NCBI GenBank assembly: GCA_016744135.1
Contig: JADGEX010000001.1
Coordinates: forward strand, 1,251,029 to 1,315,028
From: Pseudodesulfovibrio sp.
Lineage (GTDB): Bacteria; Desulfobacterota; Desulfovibrionia; Desulfovibrionales; Desulfovibrionaceae
Direction of reading: 5' to 3'
DNA length: 64,000 nt
The notes below the pieces were generated by a model that searched no databases, was not told where the DNA came from, and saw nothing but the letters and a program-made list of their open reading frames with translations. Shown here in pieces: positions 8,961 through 18,536 of the stretch. How positions within the stretch are numbered: the first letter of the stretch is position 1; every line of letters starts with the position of its first letter. A program made the position numbers and the translations under genes.

Positions 8961-9552
8961 AGCCTTCAAAACTCTTACCGCCGTATTGATGATCCTTGCC
9001 ATCCTTTTCGGGTGTACCATCATACGTTCCGAACCAGCCCATATTGAAAAGTTTGACACGACCCGCTATGACTCCGGCACGCACTACAGCGAAATCTTGC
9101 ATGACATAGGTCCTCCGACCAAAATGTCACAACTCGGCACTGGTATGGCGTGGCTCTATGAAGATGTTGTACTCAAGGAAAAACAAATCGGCTTTGGTCC
9201 TGTCAGCGGCCCGCTCTCAATTTTCAAATTAAATTTCGCCACAGGTGACGGGGAATATCAGGGGACCGTCCTAACCTTTGATCAGGATGGCCAATTGACA
9301 AGCGCAGGAGCCATGAATGAGGAACTCAACCTCGGCGAAGGCATGGCCTTTCAATTCGTCTTTGCAGTTTCAAGTCTGGTGGACATCGGAGATATTCGCC
9401 AAACCCCAAACCAGCATACATGGGGAAAATCCATGTTGCAGGATGTCCCTGCAGGGTTAAATCGCCAACAAGACCTCGATACAGGTGCTCATGGAGTAGA
9501 ACTCATGACCACACCACAATTCACAGGCCAGCAGTCACTGGCAAACCCATAA
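8947..9552 (+). CDS. Hypothetical lipoprotein
   Basis: This 201-aa protein has a positively charged N-terminus, a hydrophobic stretch and the lipobox ILFGC (Cys about 23). The segment YSEILHDIGPPTKMSQLGTG parallels the upstream lipoprotein's EIVKQLGPPSQ region, pointing to a shared fold of the SmpA/OmlA kind. No enzyme motif is visible. The start overlaps the previous gene by 14 bases, indicating coupled translation. Function unknown. Confidence 0.75.
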   Translation: MRRNKAFKTLTAVLMILAILFGCTIIRSEPAHIEKFDTTRYDSGTHYSEILHDIGPPTKMSQLGTGMAWLYEDVVLKEKQIGFGPVSGPLSIFKLNFATGDGEYQGTVLTFDQDGQLTSAGAMNEELNLGEGMAFQFVFAVSSLVDIGDIRQTPNQHTWGKSMLQDVPAGLNRQQDLDTGAHGVELMTTPQFTGQQSLANP

Positions 9553-9572
9553 CCAAACAAGAAAATATCCGC

Positions 9573-10190
9573 ATGCTCGAACTCATTACCGTCACCATCT
9601 TCATGCTCCTTGCCGCCATGGCACCGGGTGCCGACTTCGCATTGGTGGTCCGCAACTCGCTGCTTTATTCCCGCCGTTCTGCGTGCTTCACCGCTATTGG
9701 CGTCGGAGCCGGGCAGTCTATCCATACGACATACAGCGTTCTCGGACTGACTGTACTCATATCCAAATCCCTGATGCTCTTCACCATCGTCAAATATGTT
9801 GGAGCCGCCTATCTTTGTTATCTCGGAATCCGCAGTCTCATGGCCGGAGGCGGGCCACACGCGACAGAAATCAAACCAGCCGAAAAGGATATTTCCGCCT
9901 TTGCGGCCTTCAAACAGGGACTCATCTGCAACACTCTAAACCCCAAGGCTCCGCTCATTTATATCGCATTTTACAGCGCGGTTCTGCCACCGGACATTTC
10001 TCAACTTGGTAAAATTCTCTACGGCCTCGAATTCATACTTATCGTTGGAGGCTGGTTCGTCTTCCTCGCCTGCATCATCACCCACCCCACTGTAAAAAAC
10101 GTCCTTGGACGTGTGCAGCGGATACTGACCAAAGCCCTTGGCGGCATGATGCTTTATTTTGGTATTCGACTGGCTTTCATCGAACAATAA
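9573..10190 (+). CDS. LysE family (RhtB-like) exporter
   Basis: The 205-aa protein has about six hydrophobic segments and the family N-terminal motif APGADFALVVRNSL, followed by GVGAGQSIHTTYSVLG. The LysE/RhtB family exports amino acids or related small metabolites across the inner membrane. The frame is open from 9420 inside the lipoprotein gene, but the hydrophobic MLELITVTIF start at 9573 is typical. It is 20 bases after the lipoprotein stop. The substrate cannot be predicted. Confidence 0.85.
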   Translation: MLELITVTIFMLLAAMAPGADFALVVRNSLLYSRRSACFTAIGVGAGQSIHTTYSVLGLTVLISKSLMLFTIVKYVGAAYLCYLGIRSLMAGGGPHATEIKPAEKDISAFAAFKQGLICNTLNPKAPLIYIAFYSAVLPPDISQLGKILYGLEFILIVGGWFVFLACIITHPTVKNVLGRVQRILTKALGGMMLYFGIRLAFIEQ

Positions 10191-10192
10191 TC

Positions 10193-10228
10193 ACAAAAAA
10201 AGGGTATCCGCAGACACGAATACCCTTA
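10193..10228 (-). terminator. Intrinsic terminator for the FUSC gene (minus strand)
   Basis: AAGGGTAT and ATACCCTT arms (10200-10206 and 10220-10227) form a hairpin. Read on the minus strand the stem is followed by a run of about eight T, so it terminates the leftward FUSC transcript. On the plus strand it is followed by ACAAAAAA, so it is weak for the lysE gene. Confidence 0.7.
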
Positions 10229-10251
10229 CAAAAAACCTTGCTTCAAGCCGT

Positions 10252-11313
10252 TCAGGAAGGAATTTCCTTATTCTCGACGGCCTCATATTCCTTGATAACT
10301 TTAATGACATATTCACCAAGATGCTGGGCAGAACTGATAAAACCAAGCACCTGAAAGAGACGTTGTGCACCGAAACGACTGGTCACGCCCTGTCGACGCA
10401 ATTCAATAAACCGTATTTCAATATTAGTCACAGCCTCTTCCAAACGTTTCGTGTCATGGGGAACTCCCATCCCGATGGCACGTAATGCGGTCGTGGTGGA
10501 TCGCGTCAATTCTGTCAGTTCCGGAGCAAGAATTATATCAAAGCCCACACCTTCCACCTGGTTCAACAAGGTGAGCATGGCCTGCAACCGTTCGAGCACA
10601 GAACGAAAAACACTGACCTGTGTCGAAAGCAGGTTGACGTCATCCCTGAAAAATCGCCGTTCCATGGAAAAAACCTTGTGGAACATCTCCTTATTCTTCT
10701 CGGTCGTGCCCGCAAAATCATCAAACAAATCAGGATCAGTCTTTTGTTGCAGAGAAAGAAAATTATTCATGAGCAACGTATACCGGACTGCCAATTGCCC
10801 GTATTGATGTTCCAAACGCTCACGCAATGCGGCGCCAGCCCTTCTGGGCCATAATATCACGGAAACAAGAAAGGCACAGGACACACCAACGCCGATCTCT
10901 GCCACTCTGGACAGGGTAAACAGTATACGATGCTCGTCGGTAAGACTGGTCAGATATACAATAGCCACCGTGATGGCCGCCATGCGAAAACGCACATTAT
11001 ACCGCGTCAGGTAAGCACACACCCCGGTACCGACAAATATACCCATCAAAGTATACATGGGCGTTGCCGGGAAAATGAGGATAAGCAAAATACCCATCCC
11101 CGCACCAATGGCGGTTCCGGTAAAGCGATACAGACACATGTGAATGGAGTCCGCCACATGGACCTGCATGACGATAACCGTGGTAATGACGGCCCAGTAA
11201 GCATATGGCACGCCCACAAAGCCGGATACGACATATGCGAGAACACTCGCCACCCCGACCTTGATACCGTGCCGGATGTGACTGCTTGCGATGATTCTTT
11301 TGATGTAGGACAT
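10252..11313 (-). CDS. FUSC family membrane protein
   Basis: This 353-aa protein has an N-terminal block of about six membrane segments (VPYAYWAVITTVIVM, then repeated hydrophobic helices) and a C-terminal helical cytoplasmic domain of about 180 residues. The first half matches the FUSC/aromatic acid exporter (YhcK/YccS-like) outline, with the usual RFTGTAIGAGMGILL motif. Such proteins are proposed efflux components; the substrate is unknown. It is alone in its transcription unit, convergent with lysE, with a terminator just downstream. Confidence 0.8.
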   Translation of the reverse strand: MSYIKRIIASSHIRHGIKVGVASVLAYVVSGFVGVPYAYWAVITTVIVMQVHVADSIHMCLYRFTGTAIGAGMGILLILIFPATPMYTLMGIFVGTGVCAYLTRYNVRFRMAAITVAIVYLTSLTDEHRILFTLSRVAEIGVGVSCAFLVSVILWPRRAGAALRERLEHQYGQLAVRYTLLMNNFLSLQQKTDPDLFDDFAGTTEKNKEMFHKVFSMERRFFRDDVNLLSTQVSVFRSVLERLQAMLTLLNQVEGVGFDIILAPELTELTRSTTTALRAIGMGVPHDTKRLEEAVTNIEIRFIELRRQGVTSRFGAQRLFQVLGFISSAQHLGEYVIKVIKEYEAVENKEIPS

Positions 11314-11474
11314 TTTTCTAGTCGGATTCGGGAATTATGGGCAGCGAAAATCGCCAACCGTTATGAACAACCGACGCACGGCTCTCACACATTGCGGTCA
11401 GAGGGTCAACCATTAAAGATCTTACAATATACATTCTCCGCACAATTGACACACATAACAAAAAGGGCTTTGGG

Positions 11475-12869
11475 CTATTTAAAGCTCCCGGCGTTCACAT
11501 CAAGCCGCTTGAGAATTTTCTGCAAAGCGACTCTGGACAGCCCACTCTGACGAGCGGCTTTGGAAACATTACCGCGTGTACCGGAGAGTAATTCTTCGAC
11601 ATATGTACGGGTGAAGTCATCCACCACTTTTTCCTTGGCATCCTTATAGGGCGTCAAACCCTGCGATTCATCGCCAGGAAGCCCTTCAAGACCTTCCACG
11701 AGACGAAGGTGAACCAGTTCCAAAGACTCACTGGAAGAAAAAACGGCCAATCGACGGATGAAATTCTGCAATTCCCGAACATTTCCGGGCCAATTTTTTG
11801 TGGTCAGATACGCCACGGCGTCTGGTGCCATGGCCTTTGGGTTCACCTTCATTTCTTCGCAGGAAATAGTCAAGAAATGGCGGGCGAGTATAGCAATGTC
11901 ATCATTACGGTCACGAAGTGCTGGCACATTCAGATTAAGAACATTAAGACGATAATAGAGGTCTTCACGGAAGCTGCCGTCCTTAATCTTCTCCTCAAGA
12001 GGCTGGTTGGTGGAGGCAAGAATACGCACGTCCACCGGAACGGTCTTGCTGGAACCAACTGGACGGATCTCTCCTTCCTGCAATGCTCGAAGTAACTTGG
12101 TCTGAATACCCGGAGAAATGTCACCGATTTCATCAAGAAGCAGAGTACCTCCGTCCGCTGAAACAAAAATGCCTTTGTGATCCCGGTCTGCGCCGGTGAA
12201 CGCCCCCTTGACGTGACCAAACAATTCACTTTCCAGCAATTGATCGGGAATAGCCGGACAATTGACCGTCAACAACGGCTTTCTGCTCCGTCCGCTCAAC
12301 TGATGGATGGTTCGGGCCACCAACTCTTTACCTGTCCCGGATTCTCCACGAATCAAAACGGTATATTCGGACTCGGCCACGGCTGCCACGCCATCTTTGA
12401 GCCGACGTATAGCAGAACTCTCACCCACGAATTCATTGGGACCGATCTGCTTGGCGAGCAATTCCTGAAGACGGGCGTTTTCCCCAAGAAGACGACTGCG
12501 TTCAAGTCCCCGTTCAACAACCTGAAACAGGTCTTTAGGCTCCACCGGTTTTGTCAGGAAATCGTAGGCCCCGATTTTTAACGCATCCACTGCGGTCTCC
12601 ACAGTCCCATAAGCAGTCAACATGACCACACTCATGTCAGGATGCATTTCTCTAGCCCGACGAAGTAATTCGACACCATCCATGCTCGGCATGTTCAAAT
12701 CAGTCAGCATCAAGCCAAAGACATCGTTTTCCAATGCAGCTATGGCCTCTGGCCCGGAAAGCACGGCCATGATATGTTCATCTGGATACTGTCTGCCCAG
12801 CAAACGAGCGAGTCCGGTGGCAAAATCCTTTTCATCATCAACGATGAGTATGCCTATGGCGTTTGTCAT
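11475..12869 (-). CDS. NtrC-type sigma-54 response regulator
   Basis: The 464-aa protein has a receiver domain (acidic DD at 11-12, phospho-acceptor Asp57 in LTDLNMPSMDG, Lys in TKPVEP), an AAA+ domain (Walker A GESGTGKE at 175-182, sigma-54 contact loop GAFTGAD at 222-228, then GNVREL) and a C-terminal Fis-type helix-turn-helix (NVSKAARQSGLSRVALQKIL). It activates sigma-54 RNA polymerase. Its ATG overlaps the kinase stop by 4 bases, so they form a two-component pair. The divergent yeiH promoter at 15509 is a strong sigma-54 site and is the obvious target. Confidence 0.93.
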   Translation of the reverse strand: MTNAIGILIVDDEKDFATGLARLLGRQYPDEHIMAVLSGPEAIAALENDVFGLMLTDLNMPSMDGVELLRRAREMHPDMSVVMLTAYGTVETAVDALKIGAYDFLTKPVEPKDLFQVVERGLERSRLLGENARLQELLAKQIGPNEFVGESSAIRRLKDGVAAVAESEYTVLIRGESGTGKELVARTIHQLSGRSRKPLLTVNCPAIPDQLLESELFGHVKGAFTGADRDHKGIFVSADGGTLLLDEIGDISPGIQTKLLRALQEGEIRPVGSSKTVPVDVRILASTNQPLEEKIKDGSFREDLYYRLNVLNLNVPALRDRNDDIAILARHFLTISCEEMKVNPKAMAPDAVAYLTTKNWPGNVRELQNFIRRLAVFSSSESLELVHLRLVEGLEGLPGDESQGLTPYKDAKEKVVDDFTRTYVEELLSGTRGNVSKAARQSGLSRVALQKILKRLDVNAGSFK

Positions 12870-15295
12870 TGTTCGCTCCGAGTGGAATCGCTGTTGACCG
12901 GAAGATGCACTGTAAAGACAGCACCATTATCATTTTCCATCTCAATGCTGCCGCCGATGTCCTGGGCCAATCCATAAACCACGGCCAACCCCAGCCCTGT
13001 CCCTTTACCCACTTCCTTGGTGGAAAAAAACGGATCGAACAACTTCAGCATGTCCCCTTCCGGGATACCTGGACCGTTATCTGCCACCCGAACATCAATG
13101 GTATCTGAATCAGATTTATAGTGTGCTGAAACAATAATATGCCCGACCTTTTTCGTCACCGCATCCAATGCATTTTTGAGCAAATTGGTAAGAATTTGCT
13201 CCACAGCCTGTTCATTGGTAATGATAGAAGGCAAACCGTCTTCGACTTCCGGCACGACTTCCACGCCCTTCTTCTCTGCTTGCACACGAAAGATGTTGAT
13301 GGCATCAGCGACAACCCTGCCCACATTCAAATCAACCGGCTCCGATTTCTTGGGACGCGCAAAATTGAGCAAATCCTGCAGAACAGTCTCGGCCTGCGAA
13401 GCATGCTTGATGATAATCTCGGCGTCAGAAGATATTTCCTGTCGAGACTCAGCTCCCCGCAGCAACTCGGCATAGCACTTGATAACACCCAACGGATTAT
13501 TAATTTCATGGGCCAACCCTGCGGCCAATTGACCGACAGTTGCCAACTTTTCACTCTGCTGCATAGTAGCAAGCATCCGCTTTTCCTGTGTCACATCACG
13601 CACATAAACAACACCATGTGCTTCTTTGGCAGCACCTTCCGCCACAGGAAAAACACTGATCGAAAAGGACCTGCCATCTGCGGTTTGCACCTCACGGGCC
13701 ATGGCCTCTCCATGTTCCAGCGAAGACTTCAGTGGACAATTCTCAAACACGCCGCCCTGCCTAAACAAAGTGGAACAGGCGGTGTCAGCCACGGCTCCCC
13801 CAAAGGACACGCACAAGGAGCGAGCGGCTTCATTAGCCAAAACCACACCGCAAGCGCCGTCCATAAGTAAAAGAGGATCACTGATGCCTTCGACAATCGC
13901 CTGGAGCATGTCTTTTTGACGAAGAAGATTGTGCAAGGCCGCCAGATTTTCCATGGCGATGCCAAGCTGCTGACCCAACGCCCGCAAAACGTTCCGGTCC
14001 TGATTCGTTATTATGGTTCCCTCATCCCAGATTAAACACAAAATTCCCTCGGAAGACGCATCACTGGCCCAGACCGGAATGTATGCCTTGCCCGGCTCAT
14101 AATACGGCTCAACTTCAGTAATAATTTCTTTCCAGTTATGAGGAAGATCGGGCTTGGGCGTCTCTTCGGGCCACGTATAATATGTCTGGGAGGCGAGCAT
14201 GCAGATAAAGCCGCCAAGACTGGCTCTGAACCGCTGCACAATAAGTGGCAAAGAGTGTTGCCACATCTGCCGTCGAGTATGACTTTTATTCAACCCATCA
14301 AGAAGCTGCACAAACAAACCGACATCCGAACGCCGTTCCTCGGCCTCAAGTTTCAATTCACCGGTACGGACCTCGACCATCTGCTCAAGATTCTCCGAGT
14401 GCTGACGCAACTGATAGTTCATCTCATGGACATGATCGCCAAGCTCTTCAAGCCCCTGAACAACCTCTTCTATTTCGTCAACATTTTCCAACTTTTCCAT
14501 AAATCCGAGTTCCTCGTCTTCCTGAAAAAGCTTCCGGAACTTGTCAGTCAACCTATGTAAGTTAGTCATGATAAGACGATTGAAAAAGATCTGAACCAAA
14601 GCAAAGAAAAGCAGCATGCCACCGCCATAGAGAGCGGCATAGCCGATGGTGGCTTCACGAATCTTCCCGACCGCTCCGTCAATAGGAACGCCGACAACGA
14701 CCAAACCAGCAATATCACCCAACGTATGACCGAATCCTCGCTCCGTTCCATACCGTTCAAGCAGGACAGGAGGAGAGTCCTCCGGCACGCCATGACACGT
14801 CATGCACGATTTTTTAAACTCCACAGGACGTGCCTTGACGAAAAACTCCTTACTATCAATCTTGCGGTACCCTTCCCAATATTCCTTACCCGGATTTTTC
14901 CTGAAATATGCCAGGAGTTCACGCTCACTGTCCTTGATTTCAAAGAGCGGATTACGCGCATTATCCGCTACCCGACGATAATAATACTCCGAATGACGCA
15001 AATTGAGCCGATCCATAATGGCTCGAGAAATATACGATGAAGACATGGCCTCGATAACAAACTCCCCTTCCGGCAAAGTCTGATACATTTTCGGCCTGAG
15101 TATTTCCCGCACATACCCCTGCACGCTGGACACCTGATTCAGCACAAGATCAGCCTTATCCTTGACCTGAGTATCCAGAAGTGAACTGAGATGAAAATAC
15201 AAACTCGAAGCGAAAAACAAGCCCAGCAAAAAAACGATGGTTCCCAATCCAAGAAGGAACTTGGCCTGAAGGTTTTTTGGTCCGAAATTACCCAT
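12866..15295 (-). CDS. Sensor histidine kinase with periplasmic c-haem (Tll0287-like) domain
   Basis: In this 809-aa kinase, TM1 spans about 13-36, followed by a periplasmic Tll0287/DUF3365-type domain with a c-type haem motif CMTCH at 164-168. TM2 spans about 217-239. A coiled region, a GAF-like segment (about 320-440), a PAS segment, HisKA ([20 protein letters not shown]) and an HATPase domain ([23 protein letters not shown]) follow. A covalently bound haem suggests redox or ligand sensing outside the membrane. The SD GGAG precedes ATG at 15295, and a GGGCG/CGCCC mini-hairpin abuts it. The cognate regulator follows with a 4-base overlap. Confidence 0.9.
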   Translation of the reverse strand: MGNFGPKNLQAKFLLGLGTIVFLLGLFFASSLYFHLSSLLDTQVKDKADLVLNQVSSVQGYVREILRPKMYQTLPEGEFVIEAMSSSYISRAIMDRLNLRHSEYYYRRVADNARNPLFEIKDSERELLAYFRKNPGKEYWEGYRKIDSKEFFVKARPVEFKKSCMTCHGVPEDSPPVLLERYGTERGFGHTLGDIAGLVVVGVPIDGAVGKIREATIGYAALYGGGMLLFFALVQIFFNRLIMTNLHRLTDKFRKLFQEDEELGFMEKLENVDEIEEVVQGLEELGDHVHEMNYQLRQHSENLEQMVEVRTGELKLEAEERRSDVGLFVQLLDGLNKSHTRRQMWQHSLPLIVQRFRASLGGFICMLASQTYYTWPEETPKPDLPHNWKEIITEVEPYYEPGKAYIPVWASDASSEGILCLIWDEGTIITNQDRNVLRALGQQLGIAMENLAALHNLLRQKDMLQAIVEGISDPLLLMDGACGVVLANEAARSLCVSFGGAVADTACSTLFRQGGVFENCPLKSSLEHGEAMAREVQTADGRSFSISVFPVAEGAAKEAHGVVYVRDVTQEKRMLATMQQSEKLATVGQLAAGLAHEINNPLGVIKCYAELLRGAESRQEISSDAEIIIKHASQAETVLQDLLNFARPKKSEPVDLNVGRVVADAINIFRVQAEKKGVEVVPEVEDGLPSIITNEQAVEQILTNLLKNALDAVTKKVGHIIVSAHYKSDSDTIDVRVADNGPGIPEGDMLKLFDPFFSTKEVGKGTGLGLAVVYGLAQDIGGSIEMENDNGAVFTVHLPVNSDSTRSEQ

Positions 15296-15371
15296 ATATT
15301 TCTCCGGGCGTTACGCCCATTTCATTCAAAATTCCACCGTCCGCAATGGTGGCACGCCCCTGAATCGTAGC

Positions 15372-15456
15372 GCACTTTTTACTTTTTTAACAACTTGCCT
15401 TCCCCGCACGCGAAAAGTGCAAACTCCACGTTAAAAACTGCTAACTCAAGTTAGCA
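15372..15456 (+). promoter_or_regulatory. Candidate enhancer region for the sigma-54 activator
   Basis: A perfect 18-base palindrome (TGCTAACT, CA, AGTTAGCA) lies at 15439-15456, 52 bases upstream of the -24 element. A second inverted pair, GCACTTTT at 15372-15379 and AAAAGTGC at 15413-15420, lies further up. Positions suit binding by an enhancer-binding protein such as the adjacent response regulator. The binding itself is inferred. Confidence 0.5.
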
Positions 15457-15508
15457 TATCAAACTGCATTGCAAAAAATAAATCAAGTAAAATCAGTAGC
15501 ATCTCTTT

Positions 15509-15523
15509 TGGCACGCACTTTGC
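15509..15523 (+). promoter_or_regulatory. Sigma-54 promoter of the yeiH cluster
   Basis: TGGCACGCACTTTGC matches the -24/-12 consensus (TGGCACG-N4-TTGC) at every defined base except the last optional A/T, and GG and GC are exactly 10 bases apart. The predicted start is near 15535, about 37 bases before the yeiH ATG. Confidence 0.88.
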
Positions 15524-15571
15524 CTTAGGGAAAGCCAGACCACACACAAAAAACCAAAGGAGAGGTTTGGT

Positions 15572-17212
15572 ATGGCTCAAGCAACTGTCGGACGTCCCGA
15601 CAACACACCCGTATGGATCATCAGTGGTATTCTACTGGCATACGGCGTTCTCGTTTCCTCGGGAGCACTGACTGGTCTTCTGACCACATTCAAAGTCCAT
15701 AAGGCAATGGACCTGATGCAGACCATGGCTTTCGTGGGCGGCGGACTTGGTGTCGCTACTGCGATGCTCAGGCAAGCACGTTGGAATAAACCCCTCAACA
15801 ACTTTGACACCTTTGTACTGGAAACCATTCCGGGCATTCTGTTCATTGTGGCCTTGGCCATGGGCATCCGCTGGTTTGCAGAGCCGATGGTCAAACTCGC
15901 AAGTTCAGCCATGGTTCCAGCCCTCGGCTTCAAGCTCTACAAGGTACTGAACCTGAACTATGTTGTCCTCGGTATTCTCGTCGGTATCATCATCACCAAC
16001 AGCTGGGGTATCCCAAAATTCGCAGCATCAGGCGTCAAAACCGCCCGCTTCGTGTTGAAGATGGGTGTTATCCTGCTGGGTGCCCGTTACTCCTTTGCAG
16101 AACTGGCAAAGCTGGGCATGGTTTCAGTCTGGATGATCGGCTTCTTTGTTCTGGGTACCGTATTCTTCGTCCTGTTCCTGGGTAAAGTTTTCAAACAACC
16201 TAAGACCATGACTGGCGTCCTGTCCGCAGGCATGGGTGTTTGCGGCGTATCCGCAACTGTTGCCTGCGCCCCGGTCGTCAAGGCCAAATGCTCCGAGATG
16301 GCCTACACCATCGGCACCATCCTCGGCTTTGGTATCCTGTGCATGTTCGTCTTCCCCACCGTTGGTAAAATCGCGGGCATGAACGCTACCCAGTTCGGCG
16401 CATGGGCCGGCACCGGCATCCTGAACTCTGCTCAGGTCGCTGCCGCCTGTCTCGCATTCAACGCTGTTGACATTAAGACCCTGAAAGTCGGTGAAATCTT
16501 CAACATCACCCGCGTTCTGTTCCTGCCCGTCATCGTTCTGGTGCTCGCCACATGGTACGGCAAGCAGTCCGGTCAAAAGTTGAGCTTCAAGGAAGTTGTC
16601 ATCGACAAGTTCCCCATCTTCATCATCGGCTTCCTTATCCTGTTCTTCATGTCCTCCCTGGGGCTGTTCTCACCAGCAGATCACTACAAGGGCAAATACC
16701 TCGACTTCAGCTACAACGAACGCACCGAAGTCACTCCTGAAGAACTGACCATACTGAAAGCTGCGGCTGTCGCAGGCATTCAAGGGCTTAACGTGCAGGA
16801 AACCGCATCGTTGGATAACCTTGTCAAACAGCACCAGATCGCCGGTAACTTCGACGATCGTGGCGACAAAACCAAGTTCGACACTGTGGCCCGTGAACGT
16901 ATGGCCGGTCTGGAATCCATGATCGCCCGTGCAAAGGGTGGCGAAGTGACGATTTCCACAGACGTCAAATCAGCACTCTCACACGCGATCAAGCAGGTTC
17001 ACAAAAAATCCAAGACTATTGTTACCCTGACCAACGCCATGATCTGGTTCTTTGCTTATGGTCTCATCGGCCTTGGCATGCAGATCACAGGCAAGTCCCT
17101 TGCTCAGGCAGGCGGCTGGCCGCTGGTCATGGGTGGTATCTCCGGCGTTGCCAAGGCGACCCTGTCCTTCATCGTCGTCATGTACTTCGTCAAGGACGTC
17201 GTCCTTCACTAA
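15572..17212 (+). CDS. YeiH/PSE family putative sulfur-oxyanion exporter with large insert
   Basis: The 546-aa membrane protein belongs to the putative sulfate exporter family (YeiH, UPF0324). Core motifs include ARFVLKMGVILLGARYSF and VLSAGMGVCGVSATVACAPV. YeiH proteins are usually about 340 residues; here an extra hydrophilic stretch of about 110 residues (about 370-480) sits before the last two membrane segments (about 490-540). Its charge and lack of hydrophobic runs suggest a soluble regulatory domain. The start has AAAGGAGAGG upstream, and the gene is first behind a sigma-54 promoter. The substrate (sulfate, sulfite, or sulfonate-derived anion) is not proven for the family. Confidence 0.85.
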   Translation: MAQATVGRPDNTPVWIISGILLAYGVLVSSGALTGLLTTFKVHKAMDLMQTMAFVGGGLGVATAMLRQARWNKPLNNFDTFVLETIPGILFIVALAMGIRWFAEPMVKLASSAMVPALGFKLYKVLNLNYVVLGILVGIIITNSWGIPKFAASGVKTARFVLKMGVILLGARYSFAELAKLGMVSVWMIGFFVLGTVFFVLFLGKVFKQPKTMTGVLSAGMGVCGVSATVACAPVVKAKCSEMAYTIGTILGFGILCMFVFPTVGKIAGMNATQFGAWAGTGILNSAQVAAACLAFNAVDIKTLKVGEIFNITRVLFLPVIVLVLATWYGKQSGQKLSFKEVVIDKFPIFIIGFLILFFMSSLGLFSPADHYKGKYLDFSYNERTEVTPEELTILKAAAVAGIQGLNVQETASLDNLVKQHQIAGNFDDRGDKTKFDTVARERMAGLESMIARAKGGEVTISTDVKSALSHAIKQVHKKSKTIVTLTNAMIWFFAYGLIGLGMQITGKSLAQAGGWPLVMGGISGVAKATLSFIVVMYFVKDVVLH

Positions 17213-17227
17213 AAGGAGAATTGAAAA

Positions 17228-17392
17228 ATGGCTGAAGATATCAAATGCAATGTCAACACTGATGATCAGGCGGAAAACGAAGAGCGCGCACTGTCCGTCT
17301 TCGCTTCCGAAAAAAGTGAAGATCTGACCGCCCTTGTGCTCGTCATGATCGTGACCTTCCTGGTCCTGCTGTTCACCAAGTGGATGGCCTAG
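17228..17392 (+). CDS. 54-aa single-pass membrane protein
   Basis: A short gene lies between yeiH and the stress protein. ATG at 17228 has AAAAGGAGAATTG upstream and TAG at 17390-17392. The product has an acidic N-terminal half (MAEDIKCNVNTDD, then more Glu/Asp) and one C-terminal membrane helix (LTALVLVMIVTFLVLLF) ending in KWMA. Strong ribosome binding, tight spacing (15 bases after yeiH) and hydrophobic pattern support a real gene. It could be a small subunit of the YeiH transporter. I do not recognise a family. Confidence 0.75.
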   Translation: MAEDIKCNVNTDDQAENEERALSVFASEKSEDLTALVLVMIVTFLVLLFTKWMA

Positions 17393-17412
17393 TAATCGAT
17401 ACGTAAACCTCG

Positions 17413-17451
17413 CCGTATACGGAGGGGGACGCATGTTCCCCTCCCATACGG
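17413..17451 (+). other. Intercistronic hairpin
   Basis: CCGTAT pairs with ATACGG (17413-17418 and 17446-17451), enclosing GGAGGGG and CCCCTCC arms. No T-run follows. In this position between two genes of one operon it could cap the upstream message and set different levels for the transporter and the stress protein. Confidence 0.5.
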
Positions 17452-17475
17452 AGATCAAAAAAAACGAAGACTGTC

Positions 17476-17919
17476 ATGAAGCATATACTTCTCGCAACAC
17501 ACGGCACCCCCGGCGCACGCAAAGCTGAAAAGCTGGCCCGCCAATGGGCAGACCAGTACGGCGCAAAAGTCACCGTCCTTTCAATCATCAATGAAGCATG
17601 GGGCGATATGACCTGCGACGACTGGTTGAATACCTCCACCACGCGTAATGTCTTCGGTTCCTATGTAGCGAGTGAAATCGCCAAGGAAATCGATACGGTC
17701 TGGGACCGTCTGCGCACGGATTTTGATGGGGTGGAACTCGATTTTCTCAGCAAAGGCGGCAAGCTCGACAACGTGCTGGCCGAAGCTGCTGTCAAAATCG
17801 AGGCCGATGTAGCAATCATGGGTGCCTGGCAGAAAGAACAGGCCCCCGGCTTCAGAGACCGCTTTGAAAACAAGCGTCTGCACCCGCAGATGCCATGCCC
17901 ACTGGTGGTGGCACCATGA
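17476..17919 (+). CDS. Universal stress protein (UspA) domain protein
   Basis: This 147-aa single-domain protein starts with HILLATHGTPGARKAEKLAR, typical of the Usp alpha/beta fold, followed by VTVLSIINE and a C-terminal ADVAIMGAW/PCPLVVAP segment. The usual ATP-binding signature G-x2-G-x9-G-S/T near the C-terminus is not clear (GAWQKEQAPGFRDRF instead), so it may not bind ATP. It belongs to the yeiH cluster, and the next gene starts within its stop codon. Confidence 0.85.
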   Translation: MKHILLATHGTPGARKAEKLARQWADQYGAKVTVLSIINEAWGDMTCDDWLNTSTTRNVFGSYVASEIAKEIDTVWDRLRTDFDGVELDFLSKGGKLDNVLAEAAVKIEADVAIMGAWQKEQAPGFRDRFENKRLHPQMPCPLVVAP

Positions 17920-18527
17920 CATACGCATCCGAAACCATAGACCGTCGAGACCGCGCTCACGCGGACGTTGAAGAACTCCCCAGACCCGACGTCTGGATGG
18001 AGACCAACCTTCCTTGGAACACAGCCTTCTGGAGCGACCTCAAAGGGAAAACCCTGATGAGACTCAACCCTCACTGGCATGTTGAAAAAGACAAAATCAG
18101 CGAAGGCTTCCCCGTGGAAGACGTTCTGGTGGAAGCCGAGTTCAGGGCAACCCCTGAACTAACAGCCACAGCGGACACCTTTCAGGCATCCTTCCCGGAA
18201 ATCGGCCTGACCCTATCTGCCCGCAAATGCGAAGACGGTGCCAACACGGCCCTTTCCTTCACCATGGACGAGGTAGAGAACTGCCCCTTCACAGCTGAAG
18301 ATGCCGGACGCACCATGCAATACTGGCTGCCCAGCCTGCGTGAATACTACCGACTGCACGAGTCCAACTCACTCAAACATCGCGCATGGCGTTTCTTCAT
18401 GAACAAAGTCATGCTGACCATGAACCCCACCCAGCGCAGAATCAGTGGCTTCATGTTCAAACTCACCGTCCTCGAATGCCTGTTCATCGTCATCCTTGGC
18501 GTGGGCTGGTTCTACTACGGAGCCTAG
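17916..18527 (+). CDS. Unrecognised C-terminally membrane-anchored protein
   Basis: This 203-aa protein starts at the ATGA overlap with the stress protein stop (17916-17919). The first 170 or so residues are hydrophilic and rich in Trp, Pro and acidic residues. A single hydrophobic helix (about 178-200, LTVLECLFIVILGVGWFYYG) anchors the C-terminus, so the N-terminal domain is probably cytoplasmic. I recognise no family or catalytic motif. Overlap with the preceding gene shows translational coupling and a shared role with the YeiH transporter cluster. Confidence 0.8.
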   Translation: MTYASETIDRRDRAHADVEELPRPDVWMETNLPWNTAFWSDLKGKTLMRLNPHWHVEKDKISEGFPVEDVLVEAEFRATPELTATADTFQASFPEIGLTLSARKCEDGANTALSFTMDEVENCPFTAEDAGRTMQYWLPSLREYYRLHESNSLKHRAWRFFMNKVMLTMNPTQRRISGFMFKLTVLECLFIVILGVGWFYYGA

Positions 18528-18536
18528 GAGAAAATC

